64,000 bases of DNA from JASHPR01 sp963815375 (lineage in GTDB: Bacteria > Actinomycetota > Actinomycetes > Streptosporangiales > Streptosporangiaceae). Every line of letters starts with the position of its first letter. The stretch's first letter is position 1. The notes under the pieces were generated by a model. The model worked only from the letters and a program-made list of their open reading frames with translations. It did no database searches and was not told the origin of the DNA. Both the position numbers and the translations under genes were made by a program. Below are positions 50,371-59,390 of the stretch, in pieces. Location: the NCBI GenBank assembly GCA_963815375.1, contig CAWFGX010000004.1:1116001-1180000 (forward strand), given 5' to 3'.

Positions 50371-53154
50371 TTAATCAGCCGGCTCCGGGGCTGTCACCAC
50401 CCGTGCGGGCTTGGGCTTCGGCGCAGCCGCCTTCGTCACCCGGGTACGCGGCTTCGCGGCTCGCGACGCTGCCTTTGCCGCAGCCGGAGCCCTCTTGGCC
50501 GGAGCCCTTTTCGCCGGAGCCTTCTTCGCCGGGGCCTCCGTGGCCGCAGCCTCCGTGGCCGGAGCCTCGGTCACCGCCGCAGCCGGAGCCTCCTCCTCCG
50601 CCGCCGACGCTGCAGTGACCAGCTGAGCCTGCTCCGCCGCCCGGGCCGCCGCGGCAGCCAGGACCGTCTCCACCGTCGGCGCCGCAGCGACCACCTGGGC
50701 CTTCTCCGCCGCCCGGGCCGCAGCGGCTACCAGGGCCTCCTTCGCCTTCGCCCGGATGGCTGCGATTGCCGACGCCTCCTCTGTCAGCGCCGGGGCGGCC
50801 GCTGTCGCCACAGCCGGAATTACCGCCGCGAGCCTAGGCGCGGCCCGGGAAGGAAGCGCAGCCTGGAGCTCAGGTAGCGCCAGGCGCGGCCACCAGGTCG
50901 ACGTCGTGGGGAAGGCCCGGTGCCCGGCTCCGCCCTCGTCCATCAGCGAGGGCAGCCAGGCCAGCTTGCGCGGCAGGTACCAGCAGCGCTCCCCGAGTAC
51001 GGTCATGGCCGCTGGCACCAGGATCCCGCGCACGACCGTGGCATCGATGAGCACGGCAAAGGCCAGGCCCACACCGAGCATCTTGACGTCGATGAAGGAG
51101 AGCGTGGCGAAGATGGAGAACACTGCCACCATGATCACAGCAGCGCTGGTCACCACGCCGGCGCTGCCCGCGATCCCGCCGATGATGGCCTCCGGGGTCG
51201 TAGCGCCGCCCGCCCGGCGCTCCCGGATCCGGCTCAGGATGAACACGTGGTAGTCCATGCTGAGCCCGAACAAGAGCACAAACGTGAACAGCGGCACCCA
51301 CTGGGAGACCCCGCCGTAGCTGGTGAAGCCGAGGAGTCCCTGCAGGTTGCCGTCCTGGAAGATCCAGACGACCAGCCCGCAGGCTGCACCCACCGACAGC
51401 AGGTTGAGCCCGATCGAGATCAGAGGCAGTGTGAGCGACCGGAACGCGATCAGCAGCACGATGAACGCCAGTATCGCTGCCGCGCCCAGCACGAGCGGCG
51501 TCCGGGCGCGGAGCACGGTCGTCCAGTCGCTGGAGGCCGCTGTGACGCCGCTGACCGCGTAGGTGACTCCCGGCACCTGGCCGATCGTGGCGGGCAGGAT
51601 CTTGTTGCGCAGCAGCTGCACGGCAGCGATGGACGTCGTGTCCGACCCGTCCCCGGCCAGCGGTACCTGGGCGATGAGCGCACGGCCGCCAGCGGCCATG
51701 GTCACCGTGATTGGCTCCCGCAGCGGGCCATGAGCGGATGCCCGGTCCTGCAGCGCAGTCACTGCCTTCCGCACCGCCCGGCTGTTCAGGTCCTGGCCGG
51801 TGATGACGACCTGGGCGGGCGCTGGCCGGCCCGGGAACGCGGCCGAGATCTGGTCCAGGGTCTGCACCGACGGCAGGCTGTTCGGCAGGTCGATGGGCGG
51901 GCTGCCGGTCTTCATGCCGATGACCGGGGCAGCGACCAGAAGCAGCCCCAGCACTGCCCCGGCGCCCCACCGGAGCGGATGGCGCACGACCTGGCGAACG
52001 AGCCTCGACCACAGCCGGGACGGCCGGGCAGCGGTCCGGTGCCTGCCGAGCAAGGGGACCCGGCAGCGATCCGCCCACTCGCCCAGCAGCGACAGGAGTG
52101 CGGGCAGCAGCGTGAGCGACGCGGCGACCGCGATGGCGACCACCGGGATCGTTCCGTAGGCCATGCCAGTGAACAGGTCGATGCCGGTAAGGAACAGGCC
52201 TGCGAGCGAGATCATCACGGTCAGCCCGGACACGACGATCGCCCGGCCCGAGGTCGCCGCGGCGATCTGGAGCGCTTGCGCGAAGGATTTCCCTGCCGCC
52301 CGTTCCTCGCGCTCGCGGCGCAGGTAAAAGAGTGAGTAGTCGACTCCGACGGCCATGCCGAGGATCAGCACCAGCTCGGAGGTGCTCGAGCCGAGGGGCA
52401 GCCACCGGCCGACGGCGGCCAGCACCGAGATCGTCGCGATCACCGACGTGCCGGCCAGCAGGATCGGGATACCCGCCGCGATCAGTGCGCCGAAGACGAC
52501 GAGCAGCAGGATCAGGGTGATCGGCACCGAGGTGAACTCGGCCTTGTGGAAGTCAGAGTTCATCAGGTCGTTGCCGACCGCATCCGTGCTGGCCGATCCG
52601 GCCTCGGCGATGTCCAGGCCCGGGTACCTCGCCTGGACCCTGGCGACGGCGGCGACGTCCGCCTGGACAGTGGTGTCGGCGCGGCCGTGCGGGCCGGCCA
52701 CCCGGAACGTGACCAGCGCGCTGCGCCCGTCGGGCGAGACCAGCGCGCGGGCCGCCGGGCCAAACGGTGAGGTGATGTCCTCGGCCGCATGGGGCAGCCG
52801 CTGCAGCGCGGCGACGACCGCCTGCGCCGCCTGCTGCATGGTCAGGTCAGTGCTGAACGTTACGCCCGGCGCCCGCGCCTGGATCAGCACGCTCTCCGCT
52901 GGGGGTGTGACGACGCCGAGCTGGCTCAGCGTGCGCTCGGCCTGGCCTGCCTGGCCGGGGTCGTACTGCGGGCGGCTTGGCGCGCCGGCCACCTGGCCCA
53001 CGAACACCGCGAGGCCGACGAACACCAGCCACGCGCCAAGGACGATCAGCCGGTGCTGCGCGCTCCAGCAGGAAATACGTTCCACGACTGGCCGTCTGGG
53101 CGTTGAGCAGATTGCGTCTGCATCCGGCACGGCCTTGTCGCGAACGTCGAGCAT
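50371..53154 (-). CDS. MMPL-family transporter with histone-H1-like C-terminal tail
   Basis: A 927-residue RND-type (MmpL) exporter with two halves of six helices each. The proton-relay helix contains GVDYSLFYLRREREE; the second half has FGLSMDYHVFILSRIRERRA. Residues about 745-927 form an Ala/Glu-rich helix segment followed by a Lys/Pro/Ala tail (KKAPAKRAPAKRAPA) like histone H1 or Lsr2-type basic tails. MmpL proteins export lipids, siderophores or drugs; cargo unknown. Two palindromes lie upstream. Membrane location. Confidence 0.92.
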   Translation of the reverse strand: MLDVRDKAVPDADAICSTPRRPVVERISCWSAQHRLIVLGAWLVFVGLAVFVGQVAGAPSRPQYDPGQAGQAERTLSQLGVVTPPAESVLIQARAPGVTFSTDLTMQQAAQAVVAALQRLPHAAEDITSPFGPAARALVSPDGRSALVTFRVAGPHGRADTTVQADVAAVARVQARYPGLDIAEAGSASTDAVGNDLMNSDFHKAEFTSVPITLILLLVVFGALIAAGIPILLAGTSVIATISVLAAVGRWLPLGSSTSELVLILGMAVGVDYSLFYLRREREERAAGKSFAQALQIAAATSGRAIVVSGLTVMISLAGLFLTGIDLFTGMAYGTIPVVAIAVAASLTLLPALLSLLGEWADRCRVPLLGRHRTAARPSRLWSRLVRQVVRHPLRWGAGAVLGLLLVAAPVIGMKTGSPPIDLPNSLPSVQTLDQISAAFPGRPAPAQVVITGQDLNSRAVRKAVTALQDRASAHGPLREPITVTMAAGGRALIAQVPLAGDGSDTTSIAAVQLLRNKILPATIGQVPGVTYAVSGVTAASSDWTTVLRARTPLVLGAAAILAFIVLLIAFRSLTLPLISIGLNLLSVGAACGLVVWIFQDGNLQGLLGFTSYGGVSQWVPLFTFVLLFGLSMDYHVFILSRIRERRAGGATTPEAIIGGIAGSAGVVTSAAVIMVAVFSIFATLSFIDVKMLGVGLAFAVLIDATVVRGILVPAAMTVLGERCWYLPRKLAWLPSLMDEGGAGHRAFPTTSTWWPRLALPELQAALPSRAAPRLAAVIPAVATAAAPALTEEASAIAAIRAKAKEALVAAAARAAEKAQVVAAAPTVETVLAAAAARAAEQAQLVTAASAAEEEAPAAAVTEAPATEAAATEAPAKKAPAKRAPAKRAPAAAKAASRAAKPRTRVTKAAAPKPKPARVVTAPEPAD

Positions 53155-53197
53155 AAGAATCCTCGGGGACGGGCGGGCGCTCCGCCGGGGGAACCAA

Positions 53198-53217
53198 ACC
53201 TGACGGCCGTGTCAGGT
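53198..53217. promoter_or_regulatory. operator-like inverted repeat upstream of the tailed MMPL gene
   Basis: ACCTGAC-n6-GTCAGGT (53198-53204, 53211-53217), perfect arms, 43-63 bases before the ATG at 53154. A TetR-type operator is the likely meaning. Confidence 0.5.
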
Positions 53218-53240
53218 AGGTGCTTTCCCGAGAGTCTAAC

Positions 53241-53256
53241 CTGACACGCGTGTCAG
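53241..53256. promoter_or_regulatory. perfect 16-bp palindrome upstream of the tailed MMPL gene
   Basis: CTGACACGCGTGTCAG is perfectly self-complementary. It is 86-102 bases before the MMPL start and shares the CTGAC/GTCAG arms with 53198-53217. A pair of matched palindromes suggests cooperative binding of one TetR-like repressor; no TetR gene is adjacent. Confidence 0.6.
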
Positions 53257-53404
53257 TTGGAGTGGTTCCGCGAAAAGAATGCTCCCGATTTGCCCCAGTG
53301 CAGGTAAACCCCTGGTGCTGGTAAACCGCTCATGCAGGTCAGCACTGCGTCCGCGGCGGGCCCCCGCCTGACCAGGCCCGGGCCCGCCGCAGACGGCCTG
53401 GCGG

Positions 53405-55696
53405 CTAGCGGGCCAGCGCGCCAGTGACCGGCGCCAGGGTGGCACGGCGGGTGTCAGCCACCGCTACGGCGCGGGCGCGGCCGCCGGGCAGCCAGCGCAG
53501 CCAGCGGGGCAGGTACCAGCACCGCTCCCCGAGCGCCGACAGGGCCGCGGGCAGCAGGATTCCGCGCACCACAGTGGCATCAAGGAGAACCGTGGCCGCC
53601 AGGCCCACGCCCAGCGTCCTGGTATCGACGATCGGCAGCATGGCCAGGATCGAGAACACCGCCACCATGATGACCGCTGCGCTGGTCACGACGCCGGCAC
53701 TGGTGGCGATGCCCCCGGTGATCGCCTCCTGTGTGCTGGCGCCGCGAGACCGCAGCTCCCGGATCCGGCTCAGGATGAACACGTGGTAGTCCATGCTCAG
53801 CCCGAACAGCAGCACGAACATGAACAACGGGATCCACGCGATGATCGCGCCGAATGAGGTGTAGCCGAGCAGCCCCTGCAGCCGGCCGTCCTGGAAGATC
53901 AGCGTGATCAGGCCATACCCGGCTGCCACCGACACCAGGTTGAGCACGATCGAGACAAGCGGGATCGTGACCGACCGGAACGCCACCAGCAGCAGGCAGA
54001 ATGCCAGCAGCACCACGAACGCGATCACCAGCGGAGTGGCCGAGTGCAGCGCGGCATTGTCGTCGACGGTGCCTGCCGTGTCCCCGGCCACGGCGTAGCT
54101 GACGCCGCTGACCTTGCCCAGCGTCGCGGGCAGGATCTGGCCGCGCAGGGTGACCAGGGCGGCGTTCGAGGCGGAGTCTCCCCCGTTACCGGCCAGCGGT
54201 ACGCCAAGGACCAGGCCGCGGCCGCCCCCGACCGGAGTGACGGTGACCGGTGTGTGGATCGGCCCGCCAGCCGCCGCCCTGGCCTGCAGCGCGGAGATCG
54301 CTCCGTGCATGGCCGGACTGTCCAGGCCGGTACCAGTGACGACGACCTGTGCCGGTGAAGGTGACTGCGGGAACGCGCGCTGGACGGCGTCGAAGGTCTG
54401 CAGAACCGAGTTGCCGGCTGGCAGGTCGACGGCGGGCTCGCCGATGCGCATACCCAGCGCGGGTGCGGCCAGGGCGAGCAGCGCCAGGGCCGCCGCGCCA
54501 CCCCAGATCGCCGGACGCCGGACTACCGACCGGGCAAGAGCGGCCCATATGCGTGACGGGCGCGCGGCAGTGCTCCTGCGGCCAATCAAGGGGATCCGGC
54601 CGCGGTCCGCCCGCGGGCCGAGCCAGGACAGCACCGCGGGCAGCACCGTCAGCGAGCCAAGCACAGCGATGCCGACCACGGCGATCGTGCCGATGGCAAT
54701 GCCGCTGAACACGTTATATCCGGACAGGAACAGCCCGGCCAGGGCGGTCATGACGGTCAGCCCGGACACCAGGATCGCTCGTCCCGAGGTGGCAGCGGCG
54801 ATCCGCAGCGCCTGGCTGGTGCTTGCGCCCGCTGCCCTTTCCTCGCGCTCGCGGCGCAGGTAAAACAGCGAGTAGTCGACGCCCACCGCCATGCCGATCA
54901 GCAGTACCACCTCGGCGGTGCTCTGCTGGACCGGCAGCCACTGGCTGACGACATTCAGCAGCGCCAGAGCGGTTATGACCGACGTTCCGGCCAGCAGCAG
55001 CGGGATGCCGGCCGCGATCAGCGCGCCGAACACAATCAGCAGCAGGATCAGTGTGACGGGCAGCGAGGTTGCCTCCGCCTTGCGGAAGCCGTCGCCCAGG
55101 ACCGAGCTGATGGCCGCCTGGGCGCTGGCATCGCCGGCCTCGGCTATGTGCAGGTCAGGATATTTCGCCTGGACGGCGGAGACCGCACTCAACGCAGGTC
55201 CCACTGCCGTGGACGACTTGTCGGCCGGGCCGGGAACCTGGAAGGTCACCAGCACGCTGCGGCCGTCCCTGGACACCAGCGCGCTGCCCCCAGGTTCCAG
55301 CGGTGAGCGGATGTCTGCGGCGGCGTGAGGGAGCCTGGCCAGGGCAGCGGCCACCTGCGCGGCTGCCTGCCGCATCTTCGGGTCGCTGGCGAACGTCTGC
55401 CCGGACGCCCGGGCCTGGATCAGGACGTCTTCCACGACCGGCGCCGTGACACCGAAGTGGCGCAGGGTCTGCTCGGCCTTTCCGGACTGCCCGGCGTCAG
55501 TGGGAGGCAGGTTCTTGCTGCCCAGCGCTTGCCCGGCCATGAACACAGCGACGACCAGCACGAGCCAGCCGAACACGGCTGTTTTCCGGTGCCGTGCGCT
55601 CCACCCCGCTATTCGCTCGACGACGGGGGGCCGGGAGTGGCGGTCCTCGCCCGATGGGCTGACTTGCGGCGATACTGGGTACTGCGACTGGCTCAT
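53405..55696 (-). CDS. MMPL-family transporter
   Basis: A 763-residue RND/MmpL transporter with the same signatures as its neighbour (GVDYSLFYLRREREE, FGLSMDYHVFILSRIRELRS) and about half its residues in shared motifs (paralogue). It lacks the histone-like tail. It begins 86 bases downstream of the sensor-domain gene on the same strand, so it could be the effector of that operon. Upstream arms of about 150-residue periplasmic loops hold no cofactor motif. Confidence 0.93.
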   Translation of the reverse strand: MSQSQYPVSPQVSPSGEDRHSRPPVVERIAGWSARHRKTAVFGWLVLVVAVFMAGQALGSKNLPPTDAGQSGKAEQTLRHFGVTAPVVEDVLIQARASGQTFASDPKMRQAAAQVAAALARLPHAAADIRSPLEPGGSALVSRDGRSVLVTFQVPGPADKSSTAVGPALSAVSAVQAKYPDLHIAEAGDASAQAAISSVLGDGFRKAEATSLPVTLILLLIVFGALIAAGIPLLLAGTSVITALALLNVVSQWLPVQQSTAEVVLLIGMAVGVDYSLFYLRREREERAAGASTSQALRIAAATSGRAILVSGLTVMTALAGLFLSGYNVFSGIAIGTIAVVGIAVLGSLTVLPAVLSWLGPRADRGRIPLIGRRSTAARPSRIWAALARSVVRRPAIWGGAAALALLALAAPALGMRIGEPAVDLPAGNSVLQTFDAVQRAFPQSPSPAQVVVTGTGLDSPAMHGAISALQARAAAGGPIHTPVTVTPVGGGRGLVLGVPLAGNGGDSASNAALVTLRGQILPATLGKVSGVSYAVAGDTAGTVDDNAALHSATPLVIAFVVLLAFCLLLVAFRSVTIPLVSIVLNLVSVAAGYGLITLIFQDGRLQGLLGYTSFGAIIAWIPLFMFVLLFGLSMDYHVFILSRIRELRSRGASTQEAITGGIATSAGVVTSAAVIMVAVFSILAMLPIVDTRTLGVGLAATVLLDATVVRGILLPAALSALGERCWYLPRWLRWLPGGRARAVAVADTRRATLAPVTGALAR

Positions 55697-55782
55697 GATG
55701 GCCTCTCATTTGCGTGGTGTGCCTGGTGCGGCTGGTCGACTGGGGCCCCCGCTTGCGAGCTGCCACTCGTGAGCGGGGGCAT

Positions 55783-56658
55783 TTAGCTGGCTGGACGGCT
55801 GAGTGGCTGCCCTCCGTTCTGAATCTTGTTTGTCAGGGAGCCGAGCGGGCCCGGCGCCGCGAGCACCTCTTTCGCGTCGGCAAGCGGGTCGGTGGGGGCA
55901 CGCAGCACGGAGCGCGCTACCCAGGCGTGCGCCCTCGCCGTCAGCACGAGCACGTAGCTGAAGAGCACGAACGCTACGAGGAAGCAGGCGGCGGCCAGGA
56001 GCGCCTTCGGAAGGGTGTCCACGTACAGGCCGGTCGCTCCGCGGCCACCGGGGCCGTGCGGGAAGTAGCCGAGCGCGATGCCATGCGGAACGGCCGTGCC
56101 ACTGCTTGTGCCCGAGTACCCGGCGTTCACCGTCCCGCCGGGCGGGGCCCAGTACCAGGCCGGCAGCGTGATCCCGGCCAGGAACACCAGCCAGACGTAC
56201 AGCACCGTCGTATCCAGGATGAACAGCGGCGGCCAGAGGCCGATCAGGTAGGCGACGTCCCGCCAGGTGGCGGAGTCCTTCCAGCGGGCGCTGACCTCGG
56301 CGCCCAGACCCGGACGGGCTGGCCTGCGGTACCCGCCGCTGACCGGCTTGGCGAGCACCTGCCGCAGCCGGAGCCGCTCGGCCTGCGCGCACCCCCGCAC
56401 CACCGCGGCGGCTGCGACCAGCAGCGGGAACCCGACCAGGGTCCACGCGACGGCGGCAGCGGTCACTATGGCAGTGAAGGCCGCCGCGAACAGCAGCCAC
56501 CCGTAAGCGAACACGTAGCACAGGAGGAACCATGCTGCCCGCCACGGGCTGGCCGAGAACACCAGGCGCAGCGGGTTGCGGTACAGCGGGAGCCTGGTGC
56601 CGCTGGCCGGTCGGGACCCGCCGCCGGTGCCAGGCCGGCCACGAGGCGCTGCGTTCAT
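55783..56658 (-). CDS. sensor-domain membrane protein (PF13796-like)
   Basis: A 291-residue protein with paired N-terminal helices (FLLCYVFAYGWLLFAAAFTA, VAWTLVGFPLLVAAAAVVRG) and a second membrane region (VLYVWLVFLAGITLPAWYW and LAAACFLVAFVLFSYVLVL). The WKDSATWRDVAYLIGLWPPL stretch resembles the 'putative sensor' domain found before histidine kinases, but no kinase domain follows. Its ATG overlaps the stop of the coiled-coil gene by four bases (56655-56658). Confidence 0.82.
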   Translation of the reverse strand: MNAAPRGRPGTGGGSRPASGTRLPLYRNPLRLVFSASPWRAAWFLLCYVFAYGWLLFAAAFTAIVTAAAVAWTLVGFPLLVAAAAVVRGCAQAERLRLRQVLAKPVSGGYRRPARPGLGAEVSARWKDSATWRDVAYLIGLWPPLFILDTTVLYVWLVFLAGITLPAWYWAPPGGTVNAGYSGTSSGTAVPHGIALGYFPHGPGGRGATGLYVDTLPKALLAAACFLVAFVLFSYVLVLTARAHAWVARSVLRAPTDPLADAKEVLAAPGPLGSLTNKIQNGGQPLSRPAS

Positions 56659-56933
56659 CCCACCTCCCGCATCAGCCGCTCTACTTCCTGCACCTTGTCG
56701 GTGAGCTTGGCCAGCTCGTCCCGCAGCTCCCGCTGGTTGGCCACCGCTTCCTCTGCGAGCTTGCGGTACTGCGCCATCGCGACGGCGTCCGCACGGTGGC
56801 CCTGCAGCCGGAAGTAGCTCGCCACGATCACCGCGATTACCGCCCCGAGGATCAGCAGGATCCCGAGCGGGATCGCGATCGCGGTCACGTTTGCGCCGCC
56901 GCCGCTTGAGGCCAGCGCCTGCATGCCGGTCAT
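56655..56933 (-). CDS. single-pass membrane coiled-coil protein
   Basis: A 92-residue protein: a 15-residue outside N-terminus, one helix (AIAIPLGILLILGAVIAVIV), then a 50-residue cytoplasmic coiled coil with heptad-like QYRKLAEEAVANQRELRDEL and DKVQEVERLMREVG. Overlaps of four bases at both ends place it in the HTH-sensor operon. The function is not known; it may assemble the sensor-domain protein. Confidence 0.82.
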   Translation of the reverse strand: MTGMQALASSGGGANVTAIAIPLGILLILGAVIAVIVASYFRLQGHRADAVAMAQYRKLAEEAVANQRELRDELAKLTDKVQEVERLMREVG

Positions 56934-57337
56934 GTGTCGCTCTCTTTCGTCTGGTCGTCGGTCTGCGGTATCTCCTGGGTGCCGTTGCTGCCTGACCGCA
57001 CGGCCCCTGTGATGACGTCTGCGGTCAGCCGCAGGTCGAACGGTGCCAGCTCGTAGTACTTCATCGCCTTCCCGTCGTCTGACAGCTCCAGGTGCCCGGT
57101 CACCAGGCCGGCCTTCTCCAGCCGGTCCAGGTGCATGTACAGGAGCGGCCGGGAGATCCCGAGCCTGCGCGCCAGCTCGCTGACGTGTACCCGGCCCCCG
57201 TGCAGCTCGGCGATGACCCGCAGCCGCAGCGGGTTGGCGACGGCGGTCAGCACGGCGAGAAGTTCTTCCTCGCTGCCGGGCTGGCCATCGCACCCGGGGT
57301 CTCGGTCATGGGTCAGGGCCGTCTCCTGAACTGTCAT
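56930..57337 (-). CDS. ArsR/winged-helix transcriptional regulator
   Basis: A 135-residue regulator with NPLRLRVIAELHGGRVHVSE, the recognition segment RRLGISRPLLYMHLDRLEKA and wing GLVTGHLELSDDGKAMKYYE. No Cys metal site, so it is probably not a metal sensor. First gene of a three-gene overlapping operon (HTH - coiled coil - sensor membrane protein). The TA-rich region before it (57338-57380) likely carries its operator. Confidence 0.88.
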   Translation of the reverse strand: MTVQETALTHDRDPGCDGQPGSEEELLAVLTAVANPLRLRVIAELHGGRVHVSELARRLGISRPLLYMHLDRLEKAGLVTGHLELSDDGKAMKYYELAPFDLRLTADVITGAVRSGSNGTQEIPQTDDQTKESDT

Positions 57338-57492
57338 GTGCTACTAGCTTTCACCTGTCAGTTAGAACTTACATATGACGGTCTGGCTTGTCAATGATGG
57401 CGCCGTACGCCATCCCGTTCGGTCACTGCCCGCCGGTACGTTCCGGCGTCGCCTGGTTGCGCGGACGGGGCGGCCGGCGATGATGGGGCCTC

Positions 57493-58092
57493 ATGGGACA
57501 GCTGATCCTGCTCCGGCACGGCGAGACCGAATGGAGCGCGTCTGGCCAGCACACCGGCCGCACCGACATCCCGCTCACCGCGCGCGGTGAGGCGGCCGCC
57601 GCAGCGCTGGCTCCGGTGCTCGCCCGCCGGGACATCGGGGCGGTGTTCACCAGCCCGGCACAGCGGGCGGTGCGCACTGCCGAGCTCGCCGGGCTGCAGG
57701 GTGCCAAGCCCGATCCTGACCTCTGGGAATGGGATTATGGCGGCTATGAAGGGCTGACCACGGCGCAGATCCAGGCCACGCGCCCGGGCTGGCAGCTCTT
57801 TCGCGACGGCGTCATCCCGGGTGACGCTGACCACCCAGGAGAGACCGTGGAACAGGTCGGGGCGCGCACAGACGCGGTGCTCGCCCGGGTCCGGCCGCTG
57901 CTGGCAAACGCCGACGTGGCGCTAGTGGCGCACGGTCACGTGCTGCGCGTCCTCACCGCCCGCTATCTGCAGCTGCCCCCCGACGACGGGCGGCTGTTCC
58001 GTCTGGACACTGGCACCTACAGCACCCTGGGCACCGAGCACGATGAGCCGGTGATCACGTCGTGGAACGTGCCGCCTGGCCCAGCCGCCTAG
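57493..58092 (+). CDS. histidine phosphatase superfamily protein
   Basis: A 199-residue enzyme with the phosphohistidine motif LILLRHGETEWSASGQHTGR, a second basic/acid part (LWEWDYGGYEGLTTAQI) and the catalytic His in LVAHGHVLRVLTARYLQL. Phosphoglycerate mutase-like fold; substrates could be acid or sugar phosphates. The 3' end overlaps the convergent MpaB-like gene by 38 bases. Confidence 0.94.
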   Translation: MGQLILLRHGETEWSASGQHTGRTDIPLTARGEAAAAALAPVLARRDIGAVFTSPAQRAVRTAELAGLQGAKPDPDLWEWDYGGYEGLTTAQIQATRPGWQLFRDGVIPGDADHPGETVEQVGARTDAVLARVRPLLANADVALVAHGHVLRVLTARYLQLPPDDGRLFRLDTGTYSTLGTEHDEPVITSWNVPPGPAA

Positions 58093-58915
58093 CTCTAGCG
58101 CGCACCCGGCGGTGCGCAGCGCGGGCGGCCGGAAGATAGAGAACCTCGCGCGGGATGTGCGTGGTGGACTGGCGGGCCAGGCGCAGCGCGGCTGTCGCTG
58201 CCAGGTCGGTGACCGGGCTGCCCGGAGCCCCGTACATCCTCCTCGCCCAGCGCGGCAGGCTGGCGAACGCGAGCGTGTTGACCGGCGGGACCACCAGCTT
58301 GAGCCCGAGCAGCAGCCGCGGCAGGTCCGGGTTGTACGACCGCAGCAGGGCCTGCCACGCCTCGCGGCAGGCATAGATGCGCGGCCGCATCTCCTCGTAA
58401 TAGGTGTCGAGCTCGGCCATGCTGGCAGGCACCGCGCCTGGGTCGAGGCCGACAACGGCGGCGCTGCGGCGCTGCTCGTCCACGAACTCATCCAGGTCCT
58501 GCGGCGACAGCCGCATGCCGCTGCGCCGCGCCACCTCCGCGTACGAGGAAATCTCACCGCAGTGCACCCACTGCAGCAGTTCGGGCTCGTCCAGACGGAA
58601 CGTGCTCCCGTCGGCGTCGGTCCCTGTGAGGTGAGCGTGGATATTCCTGACCCGCTGCGCAGCCCGCTCCACCTGCGCTGTGGTTCCGTAGGTCCGCACC
58701 GCAACGAACTCGGTGGTGCGCACGAAACGCCCCCATGCCTCGCCGGGACGGGCGAACGAGGTGTTCTGCCAGGTACCGCGCATTACCCGGGGGTGCAGGG
58801 CCTGCAGGTACATGGCCCGGAAGCCCGCAACCCAGATGACCGGCTCCCCCATGATCCGCCAGGACACCGAGCCAGGCCCGAACAGCCCATGATCGGTGTT
58901 GCTCTGCGCGCTCAT
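58055..58915 (-). CDS. MpaB-type oxygenase family protein (DUF2236)
   Basis: A 286-residue protein of the DUF2236/latex-clearing-related family. HPRVMRGTWQNTSFARPGEA and VRTTEFVAVRTYGTTAQVER are the conserved parts; the His/Arg residues in LQALHPRVMRGT probably bind haem. Enzymes such as MpaB and Lcp cleave alkenes or isoprenoids; substrate unknown. It follows CutA by two bases, same strand. Confidence 0.85.
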   Translation of the reverse strand: MSAQSNTDHGLFGPGSVSWRIMGEPVIWVAGFRAMYLQALHPRVMRGTWQNTSFARPGEAWGRFVRTTEFVAVRTYGTTAQVERAAQRVRNIHAHLTGTDADGSTFRLDEPELLQWVHCGEISSYAEVARRSGMRLSPQDLDEFVDEQRRSAAVVGLDPGAVPASMAELDTYYEEMRPRIYACREAWQALLRSYNPDLPRLLLGLKLVVPPVNTLAFASLPRWARRMYGAPGSPVTDLAATAALRLARQSTTHIPREVLYLPAARAAHRRVRARARRLGQAARSTT

Positions 58916-58917
58916 GG

Positions 58918-59304
58918 CTACTCCTTGCGGGTTTCCTCCTGCAGCCAGCTTAGGTACGCGGGCGAGCCTGCGACGATAGGTGTCGCGACGATCTCTGGCT
59001 CGTCGTAGCTGTGGCGCTCGGTCAGGAAATCAGCGAGCTGCTGGTAGCGGTCGGCCGGGAGCTTGAGCATGACCAGCCACTCCTCGGCGCGCTCCAGGCC
59101 GTCGTCCCACCAGTAGGTGCTCGCCACCGGCCCGGCGACCTGGGCACTGGCAGCAAGCCTGGCCGCGACCGCATCATGGGCGAGCTCCATCGCCTCGGCC
59201 CGGGAGTCGGTGCACGTCTGTACCTGGAGGTACTGTGCCCCGGCGCCGGACGCTCCGCCCTGACCCGCCATGGCAACCGATCGTACGCCGGGGTCAGTGG
59301 CCAT
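58918..59304 (-). CDS. CutA-like divalent-ion tolerance protein
   Basis: A 128-residue (or 117 from ATG 59269-59271) protein of the CutA fold: YLQVQTCTDSRAEAMELAHD, VAGPVASTYWWDDGLERAEE and LKLPADRYQQLADFLTERHS with YDEPEIVATPI, all typical. CutA forms a trimer and is linked to copper tolerance in enterobacteria; role here unproven. Confidence 0.85.
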   Translation of the reverse strand: MATDPGVRSVAMAGQGGASGAGAQYLQVQTCTDSRAEAMELAHDAVAARLAASAQVAGPVASTYWWDDGLERAEEWLVMLKLPADRYQQLADFLTERHSYDEPEIVATPIVAGSPAYLSWLQEETRKE

Positions 59305-59390
59305 GACGGCGGCTGCGCCTTATCGTGATCGCGCGCTTAACGTCCTCGCCGGCCTAGAGGTCAGGGATGCCGGTGACCAGTCTGAGCCCG

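Noticed and set aside
50920..52335. 471-codon plus-strand frame
   Set aside because: Antisense to the MMPL gene; no motifs.
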